From NCBI GenBank assembly GCA_947650365.1, contig CANTAL010000099.1:372001-436000 (forward strand): a DNA stretch of 64,000 nt, given 5' to 3'. A model generated the notes under the pieces. It worked only from the letters and a program-made list of their open reading frames with translations. It was not told where the DNA came from and made no database searches. Position numbers and translations under genes: made by a program. This DNA comes from Chamaelirium japonicum. Its lineage: Eukaryota > Streptophyta > Magnoliopsida > Liliales > Melanthiaceae. Positions 33,601 through 47,900 of the stretch are shown here, one piece after another. Every line of letters begins with the position of its first letter. The stretch's first letter is position 1.

Positions 33601-36600
33601 GGATACACGATCCAGATCCATTCTAATTCATTCGCACAATCTATTCTAATTCATTCGTAGGATCCATTCTAATTCATTACTATGATCCATTCTAATTCAT
33701 TCATACGATCCATTCTAATTCATTCGTACGATCCATTCTAATTCATTCGCACGATCCATTCTAATTCATTCATACGATCCATTCTAATTCATTCGTATGT
33801 ATCCATTCTAATTCATTCATACGATCCATTCTAATTCTACGATCCATTCTTACTCATTCGTATTATCCATTTTAATTCATTCACACGAATGTATCCATTC
33901 TAATTCATTCATACAATCTATATTAATTCATTCGTACGATCCATTCTAATTCATTCGTACAATCCATTCTATTTCATTCGTACGATCCATTCTTACTCAT
34001 TCGTATGATCCATTCTAATTCATTCGCACGAATGTATCCATTCTAATTCATTCGCACGATACATTCGTGCGAATGAATAGATTGTGCGAATGAATTAGAA
34101 TGGATCGTATGAATTAGAATTGATCGTACGAATGAATTAGAATGGATCATACGAAGGATTTAGAATGGATCGTACGAATGAATTAGAATGGATCGTACGA
34201 ATGAATTAGAATGGATACATTCGTGCGAATGAATTAGAATGGATCATACGAAGGAATTAGAATGGATCGTACGAATAAATTAGAATAGATCGTACGAATG
34301 AATTATAATGGATACATTCGTGCGAATGAATTAGAATGGATCATACGAAGGAATTAGAATGGATCGTACGAATTAATTAGAATGGATCGTACGAATGAAT
34401 TAGAATGGATACATTCGTGCGAATGAATTAGAATGGATCATACGAATGAATTAGAGTTGATACATTCGTGTGAATGATCTAAAATGGATAATACGAATGA
34501 GTAAGAATGGATCGTAGAATTAGAATGGATAGTATGAATGAATTAGAATGGATCGTACGAATGAATTAGAATGGATACATTCGTGCGAATGAATTAGAAT
34601 GGATCGTACGAATGAGTAAGAATGGATCGTACGAATGAAATAGAATGGATCGTACGGATGAATTAGAATGGATCGTGCGAATGAATTAGAATGGATCATA
34701 CGAATGAGTAAGAATGGATTGTAAGAATGAATTAGAATGGATCGTGCGAATAAATTAGAATAGATCGAACGAATGAATTAGAATGGATCATACGAATGAA
34801 TTAGAATGGATAGTATGAATGAATTAGAATGGATCGTGCGAATGAATTAGAATGGATTATATGAATGAAATAGAATGGATCATACGAATGAAATAGAATG
34901 GATCATACGAAGGAATTAGAATGGTTCGTATGAATGAATTAGAGTGGATACATTCGTGCGAATGAATTTGAAAAGATTGTGTGAATGAATTAGAATGGAT
35001 TGTACGAATGAATTAGAATGGATCGTACGAATGAATTAGAATGGATCGTACGAATGAAATAGAATGGATCGTACGAATGAATTAGAATGGATACATTCGT
35101 GCAAAAGAAATAGAATGGATTGTATGAATGAATTAGAATGGATCGTGTGAATGAATTAGAATGGATCATACGACTGAATTAGAATGGATACATTCGTGCG
35201 AATGAATTAGAATGGATCGTGCGAATGAATTAGAATGGATCGTACGAATGAATTAGAATGGATCGTATGAATGAATTAGAATGGATCGTGCGAATGAATT
35301 AGAATGGATCGTACGAATGAATTAGAATGGATCGTATGAATGAATTAGATTGGTTCGTATTAATGAATTAGAATGGATCGTACGAATGAATTAGAATAGA
35401 TCATACGAATGAATTAGAATGGATACGAATGGATCGTACGAATGAGTAAGAATGCATCGTACGAAATGAAATAGAATGGATTGTACGAATGAATTAGAAT
35501 GGATACATTCGTGCAAATAAATTAGGATGGATCGTATGAATGAATTAGAATAGATTGTGCGAATGAACTAGAATGGATCGTACGAATGAATTAGAATGGA
35601 TACATTCATGCGAATGAATTAGAATGGATCGTATGAATGAATTAGAATGGATCGTATGAGTGAATTAGAATGGATACGAAGGAATTAGAATGGATCGTAC
35701 GAAGGAATTAGAATGGAGAATGGATCGTGTGAATGAATTAGAATGGATCGTGCGATAAGAATGGATCGTACGAATGAAATAGAATAGATCGTACTGATAA
35801 ATGAATTTGGATCGTGCTAATGAATTAGAATGGATCGTACGAATGAATTAGAATGGATCGTACTAATGAATTAGAATAGATTGTGCGAATGAATTAGAAT
35901 GGATCGTACGAATGAATTAGAAAGGATATATTCGTGCGAATAAATTAGAATAGATCGTATGAATGAATTAGATTGGATCGTTTTAATGAATTAGAATGGA
36001 TCGTGCGAATGAATTAGAATGGATCATACGAATGAATTAGAATGGATAGATTCGTGCGAATGAATTTGAATGGATCGTACGAAGGAATTAGAATGGATCG
36101 TACGAAGGAATTAGAATAGATCATACGAAGAAATTAGAATGGATCGTCCGAATGAATTAGAATGGATCGTATGAATGAATTAGAATGGATCGTGCGAATG
36201 AATTAAAATGGATCGTATGAATGAAATAGAATGGATCGTATGAATTAGAATGGATCGTACGAATGAAATAGAATGGATCGTACGAATGAATTAGAATAGA
36301 TTGTGCGAATGGATTAGAATGGATCATACCATTGAGTAAGAATGGATTGTACGAATGAAATAGAATAGATCGTACGAATGAATTAGAATGGATCATGCTA
36401 ATGAATTAGAATTGATCGTACGAATGAATTAGAATAGATTGTGCGAATGAATTAGAATGGATCGTACGAATGAATTGGAAAGGATACATTCGTGCGAATG
36501 AATTAGAATGGATCGTATGAATGAATTAGAGTGGATACATTCATACAAATGAATTAGAATAGATCGTACGAATGAATTAGAATGGATACATTCGTGCGAA

Positions 36601-36745
36601 TGAATTAGAATGGAACATATGAATGAATTAGAATGGATCGTTTGAGTGAATGTGAATGGATCGTGCGAATGAATTAGAATGGATTGTACGAATGAATTAG
36701 AATGGATCGTACGAATGAATTAGAATGGATACATTCGTGCGAATC

Positions 36746-39700
36746 CTTTCTATTTCATTCGTACGATCCATTCTAATTCATTCGCACGATCCATTCTAAT
36801 TCATTCATACGATCCATTCTAATTCATTCGTACGATCCATTCTAATTCATTCGTACGATCCATTCTAATTCATTCGCATAATCTATTCTTATTCATTCGT
36901 ACGATCCATTCTAATTCATTCGCACGATCCATTCTAATTCATTCATACGATCCATTCTTACTCATTCGTACGATCCATTCTAATTCATTTGCACGAAGGT
37001 ATCCATTCTAATTCCTTCGTACGATCCATTCTAATTCCTTCGTACGATCCATTCTAATACATTCGTACGATCCATTCTAATTCGTTCGTACAATCCATTC
37101 TAATTCCTTCGTATGATCCATTCTAATTTATTCATACAGTATGATTCACTCTAATTCATTCGTACGATTCATTCTAATTCAATCCATTCTAATTCATTCG
37201 TACGATCCATTCTAATTCATTCGTACGATCCATTCTAATTCATTCGTACGATTCATTCTAATTCAATCCATTCTAATTCATTCGTACGATCCATTCTTAC
37301 TCATTCGTACGATCCATTCTAATTCATTCGCACGAATGAATCCATTCTAATTCATTCGTATGATCCATTCTAATTCATTCGCATGAATGTATCCATTCTA
37401 ATTCATTCGTACGATCCATTCTATCTCATTAGTACAATCCATTCTATTTCGTTCGTACGATCCATTCTAATTCATTCGCATGATCCATTCTAATTCATTC
37501 GCATGATCCATTCTAATTTATTCGTACGATCGATTCTAATTCATTCATACGATCCATTCTAATTCATTCACACGAATGTATCCATTCTAATTCATTCGTA
37601 CGATCCATTCTAATTCATTCGCACAATCTATTCTAATTCATTCATACGATCCATTCTAATTTATTCGCACGATCCATTCTAATTCATTCATACGATCCAT
37701 TCTAATTCATTCATATGATCCATTCTAATTCATTCGCACGATCCATTCTTACTCATTCGTACGATCCATTCTAATTCATTCGCACGATCCATTCTAATTC
37801 ATTAATACGATCCATTCTAATTCATTCGCACGATCCATTCTAATTCATTCACACTCTTACGATCTATTCTAATTCTTTCGCACGAATGTATCCTTTCTAA
37901 TTCATTCGTACAATCCATTCTAATTCATTCGCACGATCTATTCTAATTCATTCGAACGATCCATTCTAATTCATTCGTACGATCCATTCTAATTCATTCG
38001 CACGATCCATTCTAATTCATTCGCACGATCCATTCTAATTCATTAGCACGATCCATTCTAATTCATTCGTACGATCCATTCTAATTCATTTATACGATCC
38101 AATCTAATTCATTCATACGATCCATTCTAACTCTTTCGCACGAATGTATCCATTCTAATTCATTAGTACGATCCATTCTAATTCACTAGCACGAAAAAAC
38201 ACGATCCACTCACATACGAATAAATTAGAATAAATTAGAATGGATCGTGTGAATGAATTAGAATGGATCGTGCGAATGAATTAGAATGGATCGTGCGAAT
38301 GAATTAGAATATGGATCGTACGAAGGAATTAGAATGGATCGTACGAATGAATTCGAATGTATCCTTTCTAATTCATTCGTACGATCCATTCTAATTCCTT
38401 CATACGATCCATTCTAATTCATTCGTACGATCCATTCTAATTCATTCGCACGATCCATTCTAATTCATTCGTACGATCCATTCAATTTCATTCATACGAT
38501 CCATTCTAATTCATTCATACGATCTATTCTAATTCTTTCGCACGAATGTATCCATTCTAAATCATTCGTACGATCCATTCTAATTCATTCGCACGATCCA
38601 TTCTAATTCATTCATACAATCCATTCTAATTCTTTTGCACGAATGTATCCATTCTAATTCATTCGTTCGATCCATTCTAATTCATTCGTACGATCCATTC
38701 TAATTCATTCGCACGATCCATTCTAATTCATGCATACGATCCAATCTAATTCATTCATATGCTCCATTCTAATTCATTCGCACGAATGTATCCATTCTAA
38801 TTCATTCGTACATGTATGAATGAATTAGAATAGATCGTACGAATGAATTAGAGTTAATACATTCGTGCGAATGAATTAGAATGGATCGTACGAATGAATT
38901 AGATTGGATCGTATGAATGAATTATAATGGATCATGCGAATGAATTAGAATAGATCATACGAATGAATTAGAATGGATCGTACGAATGAATTAGAATGGA
39001 TACATTCATGCAAAAGAATTAGAATGGATTGTATGAATGAATTAGAATGGATCGTGCGAATGAATTAGAATGGATACATTCGTGCAAATGAATTAGAATG
39101 GATCGTATGAATGAATTAGATTGGATCTTATGAATGAATTAGAATGGATCCATTCGTGTAAAAGAATTAGAATGGATCGTACGAATGAATTAGAATGGAT
39201 ACATTCGTGCGAAAGAATTAGAATAGATTGTATGAATGAATTAGAATGGATCGTATGAATGAAATAGAATGGATCGTACGAATGAATTAGAATGGATCGT
39301 GCGAATGAATTAGAATGGATCTTACGAATGAATTAGAATAGATTGTGCGAATGAATTAGAATGGATCGTACGAATGAATTAGAATGGAACGTACGAATGA
39401 ATTAGAATGGATCGTATGAATGAATTAGAATGGATCATGCGAATGAATTAGAATGGATCGTACGAATGAAATAGAATGGATTCGCACGAATGTATCCATT
39501 CTAATTCATTCGCACAATCTATTCTAATTCATTCGTACGATCCATTCTAATTCATTCGCACGATCCATTCTAATTCATTCATACGATCCATTCTATTTCA
39601 TTCGTACGATCCATTCTTACTCATTCGTACGATCCATTCTAATTCATTTGCACGAAGGTATCCATTCTAATTCCTTCGTACGATCCATTCTAATTCCTTC

Positions 39701-42700
39701 GTACGATCCATTCTAATTCATTCGTACGATCCATTCTAATACATTCGTACAATCCATTCTAATTCATTCGCACGATCCATTCGCATTCACTCAAACGATC
39801 CATTCTAATTCATTCATATGATCCATTCTAATTCATTCACACGAATGTATCCATTCTAATTCATTCGTACGATCCATTCTAATTCATTTGTACGAATGTA
39901 TCCTCTCTAATTCATTCATACGATCCATTCTAATTCATTCGCACGAATGTATCCATTCCAATTCATTCGTACGACCCATTCTAATTCATAAGTACGATCC
40001 ATTCTAATTCATTCAAACGATCCATTCTAATTCATTCGTACAATCCATTCTAATTCATTCGCACTATCCATTCTAATTCATTCATACGATCCAATGTAAT
40101 TCATTCATACGATCTATTCTAATGAATTAGAATGGATCGTACGAATGAATTAGAATGGATCGTATGAATAAATTAGATTGGATCGTATTAATGAATTAGA
40201 ATGGATCGTACGAATGAATTAGAATAGATCGTACGAATGAATTAGAATGGATACATTCGTGCTAATCCATTCTATTTCATTCGTACGATCCATTCTAATT
40301 CATTCGCACGATCCATTCTAATTCATTCATACGATCCATTCTAATTCAATCGTATGATCCATTCTAATCCATTCGCACAATCTATTCTAATTCATTCGTA
40401 CGATCCATTCTATTTCATTCATACGATCCATTCTAATTCATTCGCACGATCGTATGAATGAAATAGAATGGATCGTATGAATTAGAATGGATCGTACGAA
40501 TGAAATAGAAGGGATCGTACGAATGAATTAGAATAGATTGTGCGAATGGATTAGAATGGATCATACGATTGAGTAAGAATGGATTATACGAATGAAATAG
40601 AATAAATCGTACGAATGAATTAGAATGGATCATGCTAATGAATTAGAATTGATCGTACGAATGAATTAGAATAGATTGTGCGAATGAATTAGAATGGATC
40701 GTACGAATGAATTGGAATGGATACATTCGTGCGAATGAATTAGAATGGATCGTATGAATGAATTAGAGTGGATACATTCGTACAAATGAATTAGAATGGA
40801 TCGTACGAATGAATTAGAATGGATACATTCGTGCGAATGAATTAGAATGCATCATATGAATGAATTAGAATGGATCGTTTGAGTGAATGCGAATGGATCG
40901 TGCGAATGAATTAGAATGGATTGTACGAATAAATTAGAATGGATCGTACGAATGAATTAGAATGGATACATTCGTGCGAATCCATTCTATTTCATTCGTA
41001 TGATCCATTCTAATTCATTCGCACGATCCATTCTAATTCATTCATACGATCCATTCTAATTCATTCGTACGATCCATTCTAATTCATTCGTACGATCCAT
41101 TCTAATTCATTCGCACAATCTATTCTAATTCATTCGTACGATCCATTCTAATTCATTCGCACGATCCATTCTAATTCATTCATACGATCCATTCTATTTC
41201 ATTCGTACGATCCATTCTTACTCATTCGTACGATCCATTCTAATTCATTTGCACGAAGGTATCCATTCTAATTCATTCGTACTATCCATTCTAATTCCTT
41301 CGTATGATCCATTCTAATTCCTTCGTACGAACCATTCTAATTCATTCGTACGATCCATTCTAATTTATTCGCACGATCCATTCTAATTCATTCATACGAT
41401 CCATTCTATTTCATTAGTACGATCCATTCTTACTCATTCGTACGATCCATTCTAATTCATTTGCACGAAGGTATCCATTCTAATTCCTTCGTACGATCCA
41501 TTCTAATTCCTTCGTACGATCCATTATAATTCATTCGTACGATCCATTCTAATTCATTCGTACGATCCATTCTAATTCCTTCATATGATCCATTCTAATT
41601 CATTCGTACGGTATGATCCATTCTAATTCATTCGTACGGTATGATTCATTCTAATTCATTCGTACGATTCATTCTAATTCAATCCATTCTAATTCATTCG
41701 TACGATCCATTCTAATTCATTCGTACGATCCATTCTAATTCATTCGTAAGATTCATTCTAATTCAATCCATTCTAATTCATTCGTACGATCCATTCTTAC
41801 TCATTCGTACGATCCATTCTTACTCATTCGTACGATCCATTCTAATTTATTCGCACGAATGAATCCATTCTAATTCATTCGTATGATCCATTCTAATTCA
41901 TTCGCATGAATGTATCCATTCTAATTCATTCGTACGATCCATTCTATCTCATTCGTACGATCGATTCTAATTCATTCATACGATCCATTCTAATTCATTC
42001 GCACGAATGTATCCATTCTAATTCATTCGTACGATCCATTCTAATTCATTCGCACAATCTATTCTAATTCATTCATATGATCCATTCTAATTTATTCGCA
42101 CGATCCATTCTAATTCATTCATATGATCCATTCTAATTCATTCATATGATCCATTCTAATTCATTCACACGATCCATTCTTACTCATTCGTACGATCCAT
42201 TCTAATTCATTCGCACGATCCATTCTAATTCATTAATACGATCCATTCTAATTCATTCGCACGATCCATTCTAATTCATTCGCACGAATGTATCCTTTCT
42301 AATTCATTCGTACGATCCATTCTAATTCATTCGCACAATCTATTCTAATTCATTCGAACGATCCATTCTAATTCATTCGTACGATCCATTCTAATTCATT
42401 CGTACGATCCATTCTAATTCATTCGCATGATCCATTTTAATACATTCGCACGATCCATTCTAATTCATTCGTACGATCCATTCTATTTCATTTATACGAT
42501 CCAATCTAATTCATTCATACGATCCATTCTAATTCTTTCGCACGAATGTATCCATTCTAATTCATTCGTACGATCCATTCTAATTCATTAGCACGAAAAA
42601 ACACGATCCACTCACATACGAATAAATTAGAATGAATTAGAATGGATTGTGTGAATGAATTAGAATGGATTGTACTAATGAATTAGAATGGATCGTGCGA

Positions 42701-44982
42701 ATGAATTAGAATGGATCGTGCGAATGAATTAGAATATGGATCGTACAAAGGAATTAGAATGGATCGTAAGAATGAATTCGAACGTATCCTTTCTAATTCA
42801 TTCGTACGATCCATTCTAATTCCTTCGTACGATCCATTCTAATTCATTCGTACGATCCATTCTAATTCATTCGCACGATCCATTCTAATTCATTCGTACG
42901 ATCCATTCTATTTCATTCATACGATCCATTCTAATTCATTCATACGATCTATTCTAATTCTTTCGCATGAATGTATCCATTCTAATTCATTCGTACGATC
43001 CATTCTAATACATTCGCACGATCCATTCTAATTCATTCATACAATCCATTCTATTTCTTTTGCACGAATGTATCCATTCTAATTCATTCGTTCGATCCAT
43101 TCTAATTCATTCGTACGATCCATTCTAATTCATTCGTACGATCCATTCTAATTCATTCGCACGATCCATTCTAATTCATTCGTACGATCCATTCTATTTC
43201 ATTCATACGATCCATTCTAATTCATTCATACGATCTATTCTAATTCTTTCGCACGAATATATCCATTCTAATTCATTCGTACGATCCATTCTAATTCATT
43301 TGTACGAATGTATCCACTCTAATTCATTCATACGATCCATTCTAATTCATTCGCACGAATGTATCCATTCCAATTCATTCGTACGATCCATTCTAATTCA
43401 TTCGCACAATCTATTCTAATTCATTCGTACGATCAATTCTAATTCATTAGCATGATCCATTCTAATTCATTCGTACGATCTATTCTATTTCATTCGTACA
43501 ATTCATTCTTACTCAATCGTATGATCCATTCTAATCCATTTGCACAATCTATTCTAATTCATTCGTACGATCCATTCTATTTCATTCGTACGATCCATTC
43601 TAATTCATACGATCCATTCTATTTCATTCATACGATCCATTTTAATTCATTCGCACGATCCATTCTAATTCATTCATACGATCCATTCTAATTCATTCGT
43701 ACGATCCATTCTAATTTCTTCGTATGATCTATTCTAATTCATTCGTACGATCCATTCTAATTCCTTCGTACGATCCATTCAAATTCATTCGCACGAATCT
43801 ATCCATTCTAATTCATTCGTACGATCCATTCTAATTCATTCGCATGATCCATTCTAATTCATTAATACGATCCAATCTAATTCATTCATACGATCTATTC
43901 TAATTCATTCGCACGAATATATCCTTTCTAATTCATTCGTACGATCCATTCTAATTCATTCGCACAATCTATTCTAATTCATTAGTACGATCCATTCTAA
44001 TTCATTCGTACGATCCATTCTAATTCATTAGCATGATCCAAATTCATTTATCCGTACGATCTATTCTATTTCATTCGTACGATCCATTCTTATCGCACGA
44101 TCCATTCTAATTCATTCGCACGATCCATTCACCATTCTAATTCCTTCGTACAATCCATTCTAATTCCTTCGTATCCATTCTAATTCACTCATACGATCCA
44201 TTCTAATACATTCATGCGAATGAATTAGAATGGATCATACGAATGAATTAGATTGGATCGTATGAATGAATTAGAATGGATCGTGTGAATGAATTAGAAT
44301 GGATCGTACGAATGAATTAGAATGGATCGTTTGAATGAATTAGAATGGATCGTACTTATGAATTAGAATGGGTCATACGAATGAAATAGAATGGATCGTA
44401 TGAAGGAATTAGAAAGGATCGTACAAATGAATTAGAATGGATCGTATGAATGAAATAGAATAGATCGTACGAATGAATTAGAATGGATCGTATGAATGAA
44501 TTAGATTGGATCGTATGAATGAATTAGAATGGATTGTACGAATGCAATAGAATAGATCGTACGAATGAATTAGAATGGATCGTGCGAATGAATTAGAATG
44601 GGTCGTACAAATGAATTAGAATGGATACACGATCCATATCCATTCTAATTCATTCGCACAATCTATTCTAATTCATTCGTAGGATCCATTCTAATTCATT
44701 ACTACGATCCATTCTAATTCATTCATACGATCCATTCTAATTCATTCGTACGATCCATTCTAATTCATTCGCACGATCCATTCTAATTCATTCATACGAT
44801 CCATTCTAATTCATTCGTATGTATCCATTCTAATTCATTCATACGATCCATTCTAATTCTACGATCCATTCTTACTCATTCGTATTATCCATTTTAATTC
44901 ATTCACACGAATAAATCAACTCTAATTCATTCGTATGATCCATTCTAATTCATTCGCACGAATGTATCCATTGTAATTCATT
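36746..44982. repeat. Satellite orientation map, segment 3
   Basis: F blocks: 36746-38205, 38355-38808, 39485-40121, 40265-40448, 40980-42605, 42785-44210, 44635-44980. R blocks: 38215-38353, 38812-39480, 40123-40260, 40450-40976, 42612-42780, 44213-44630. The F-to-R switch near 40450 lies on CGATCG. The segments 36960-38205 and 41220-42605 carry the same ordered variants as 23700-25000, so they are copies of one ancestral block. Confidence 0.85.
39479..39498. repeat. Junction family J3 (R-to-F switch), representative
   Basis: GGATTCGCACGAATGTATCC marks R-to-F flips here and at 50189, 58340 and 59238; the reverse complement form is at 36727, 40249 (one change), 40964 and 61706 (one change). 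A displaced fragment lies near 52718. Confidence 0.8.
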
Positions 44983-47900
44983 AGGATGGATCGTATGAAT
45001 GAATTAGAATGGATCGTATGAATGAATTAGAATGGATCGTGCGAATGAATTAAAATAGACTGTATGAATGAATTAGAATTAGAATGGATCGTACGAAGGA
45101 ATTAGAATGGATCATATGAATGAATTAGAATGGATCGTATGAATGAATTAGAATGGATCGTATTAATGAATTAGAATGGATCGTGCGAATGAATTAGAAT
45201 GGATCGTACGAATGAATTAGAATAGATTGTGCTAATGAATTAGAATGGAACGTGCGAATGAATTAGAATGGATCGTAGAATGAGTAAGAATGGATCGTTT
45301 GAGTGAATGCGAATGGATCGTGCTAATGAATTAGAATTGATCGTACGAATGAATTAGAATGGATCATGCGAATGAATTAGAATGGATCGTACGAATGAAT
45401 TAGAATGGATCGAACGAATGAATTAGAATGGATACATTCATGCAAAAGAATTTGAATGGATTGTACGAATGAAATAGAATAGATCGTACGAATGAATTAG
45501 AATGGATCATGCTAATGAATTAGAATAGATCGTACGAATGAATTAGAATAGATTGTGCGAATGAATTTGAATGGATCGTACGAATGAATTGGAATGGATA
45601 CATTCGTGCGAATGAATTAGAATGGATCGTATGAATGAATTAGAGTGGATACATTTGTACAAATGAATTAGAATGGATCGTACGAATGAATTAGAATGGA
45701 TACATTCGTGCGAATGAATTAGAATGGATCAAATGAATGAATTAGAATGGATCGTTTGAGTGAATGTGAATGGATCGTGCGAATGAATTAGAATGGATTG
45801 TACGAATGAATTAGAATAGATCGTACGAATGAATTACAATGGATTGAATTAGAATGAATTAGAATGGATACATTCGTGCGAAAGAATTAGAATGGATCGT
45901 ATGAATGAATTAGATTGGATCGTATAAATGAATTAGAATGGATCGTACGAATGAATTAGAATGGATCGTGCTAATGAATTAGAATGGATCGTGCGAATGA
46001 ATTAGAATGGATCGTACGAATGAATTAGAATGGATCGTACGAATGAATTAGAATGGATCGTACGAAGGAATTAGAATGGATCGTACGAAGGAATTAGAAT
46101 GGATAGTACGAATGAATTAGAATGGATACCTTCGTGCAAATGAATTAGAATGGATCGTACGAATGAGTAAGAATGGATTGTACGAATGAAATAGAATGGA
46201 TCGTATGAATGAATTAGAATGGATAGTACGAATGAATTAGAATGGATCGTACGAATGAGTAAGAATGGATCGTGCGAATGAATTAGAATGGATCATATGA
46301 ATGAATTAGAATGGATCGTATGAATGAATTAGAATGGATCGTGCGAATAAATTAGAATGGATCGTATTAATGAATTAGAATACATTGTGCGAATGAATTA
46401 GAATGGATCGTATGAATGAATTAGATTGGAACGTATGAATGAATTAGAATGGATCGTACGAATGAGTAAGAATGGATCGTACGAATGAATTAGAATGGAT
46501 CGTACGAATGAATTAGAATGGATCGTATGAATGAATTAGAATCGATCGTATGAATGAATTAGAATGGATCATGCGAATGAATTAGAATGGATCATGCGAA
46601 TGAATTAGAATGGATCGTACGAATGAAATAGAATGGATTGTATGAATGAGATAGAATGGATCGTACGAATGAATTAGAATGGATACATTCATGCGAATGA
46701 ATTAGAATGGATCATACGAATGAATTAGAATGGATTCATTCGTGCGAATGAATTAGAATGGATCGTACGAATGAGTAAGATTGGATCGTACGAATGAATT
46801 AGAATGGATTGAATTAGAATGAATCGTACGAATGAATTAGAATGGATCGTACGAATGAATTAGAATGGATCGTACGAATGAATTAGAATGGATCGTACGA
46901 ATGAATTAGAATGGATTGAATTAGAATGAATCGTACGAATGAATTAGAATGAATCATACCGTACGAATGAATTATAATGGATCATACGAAGGAATTAGAA
47001 TGGATCGTACGAATGAATTAGAATGGATCGTACGAATGAATTAGAATGGATCGTACGAAGGAATTAGAATGGATCGTACAAAGGAATTAGAATGGATAGT
47101 ATGAATGAATTAGAATGGATACCTTCGTGCAAATGAATTAGAATGGATCGTACGAATGAGTAAGAATGGATCATACGAATGAAATAGAATGGATCGTATG
47201 AATGAATTAGAATGGATCGTGCGAATGAATTAGAATGGATACATTCGTGCGAATGAATTAGAATGGATCGTATGAATGAATTAGATTGGATTGTATGACT
47301 GAATTAGAATGGATCGTGCGAATGAATTAGAATGGATCGTACGAATGAATTAAAATGGATCGTTTGAATGAATTAGAATGGATCATACTTATGAATTAGA
47401 ATGGGTCATACGAATGAAATAGAATGGATCGTACGAAGGAATTAGAAAGGATCGTACAAACAAATTATAATGGATCGTATGAATGAAATAGAATAGATCG
47501 TACGAATGAATTAGAATGGATCGTATGAATGAATTAGATTGGATCGTATGAATGAATTAGAATGGATTGTACGAATGAATTAGACTAATGAATTAGAATG
47601 GATCGTACGAATGAATTGGAATGGATACTTTCGTGCGAATGAATTAGAATGGATCGTATGAATGAATTAGAGTGGATACATTCGTACAAATGAATTAGAA
47701 TGGATCGTACGAATGAATTAGAATGGATACATTCGTGCAAAAGAAGTAGAATGGATTGTATGAATGAATTAGAATGGATCGTACGAATGAATTAGACGTA
47801 CGATCCATTCTAATTCATTCGTACAATCTATTCTAATTCATTCATACGATCCATTCTAATTTATTCGTATAATCCATTCTAATTCATTCGCACGAATGTA

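Larger units (their letters stand above)
27807..36745. repeat. Satellite orientation map, segment 2
   Basis: F blocks: 27810-29960, 30140-30595, 31260-32040, 33610-34057. R blocks: 29970-30138, 30597-31257, 32055-33607, 34060-36738. The F-to-R switch near 34058 reads CGCACGATACATTCGTGCG, a near-palindrome. The last R block, about 2.7 kb, is one of the two longest of a single orientation. Confidence 0.85.
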
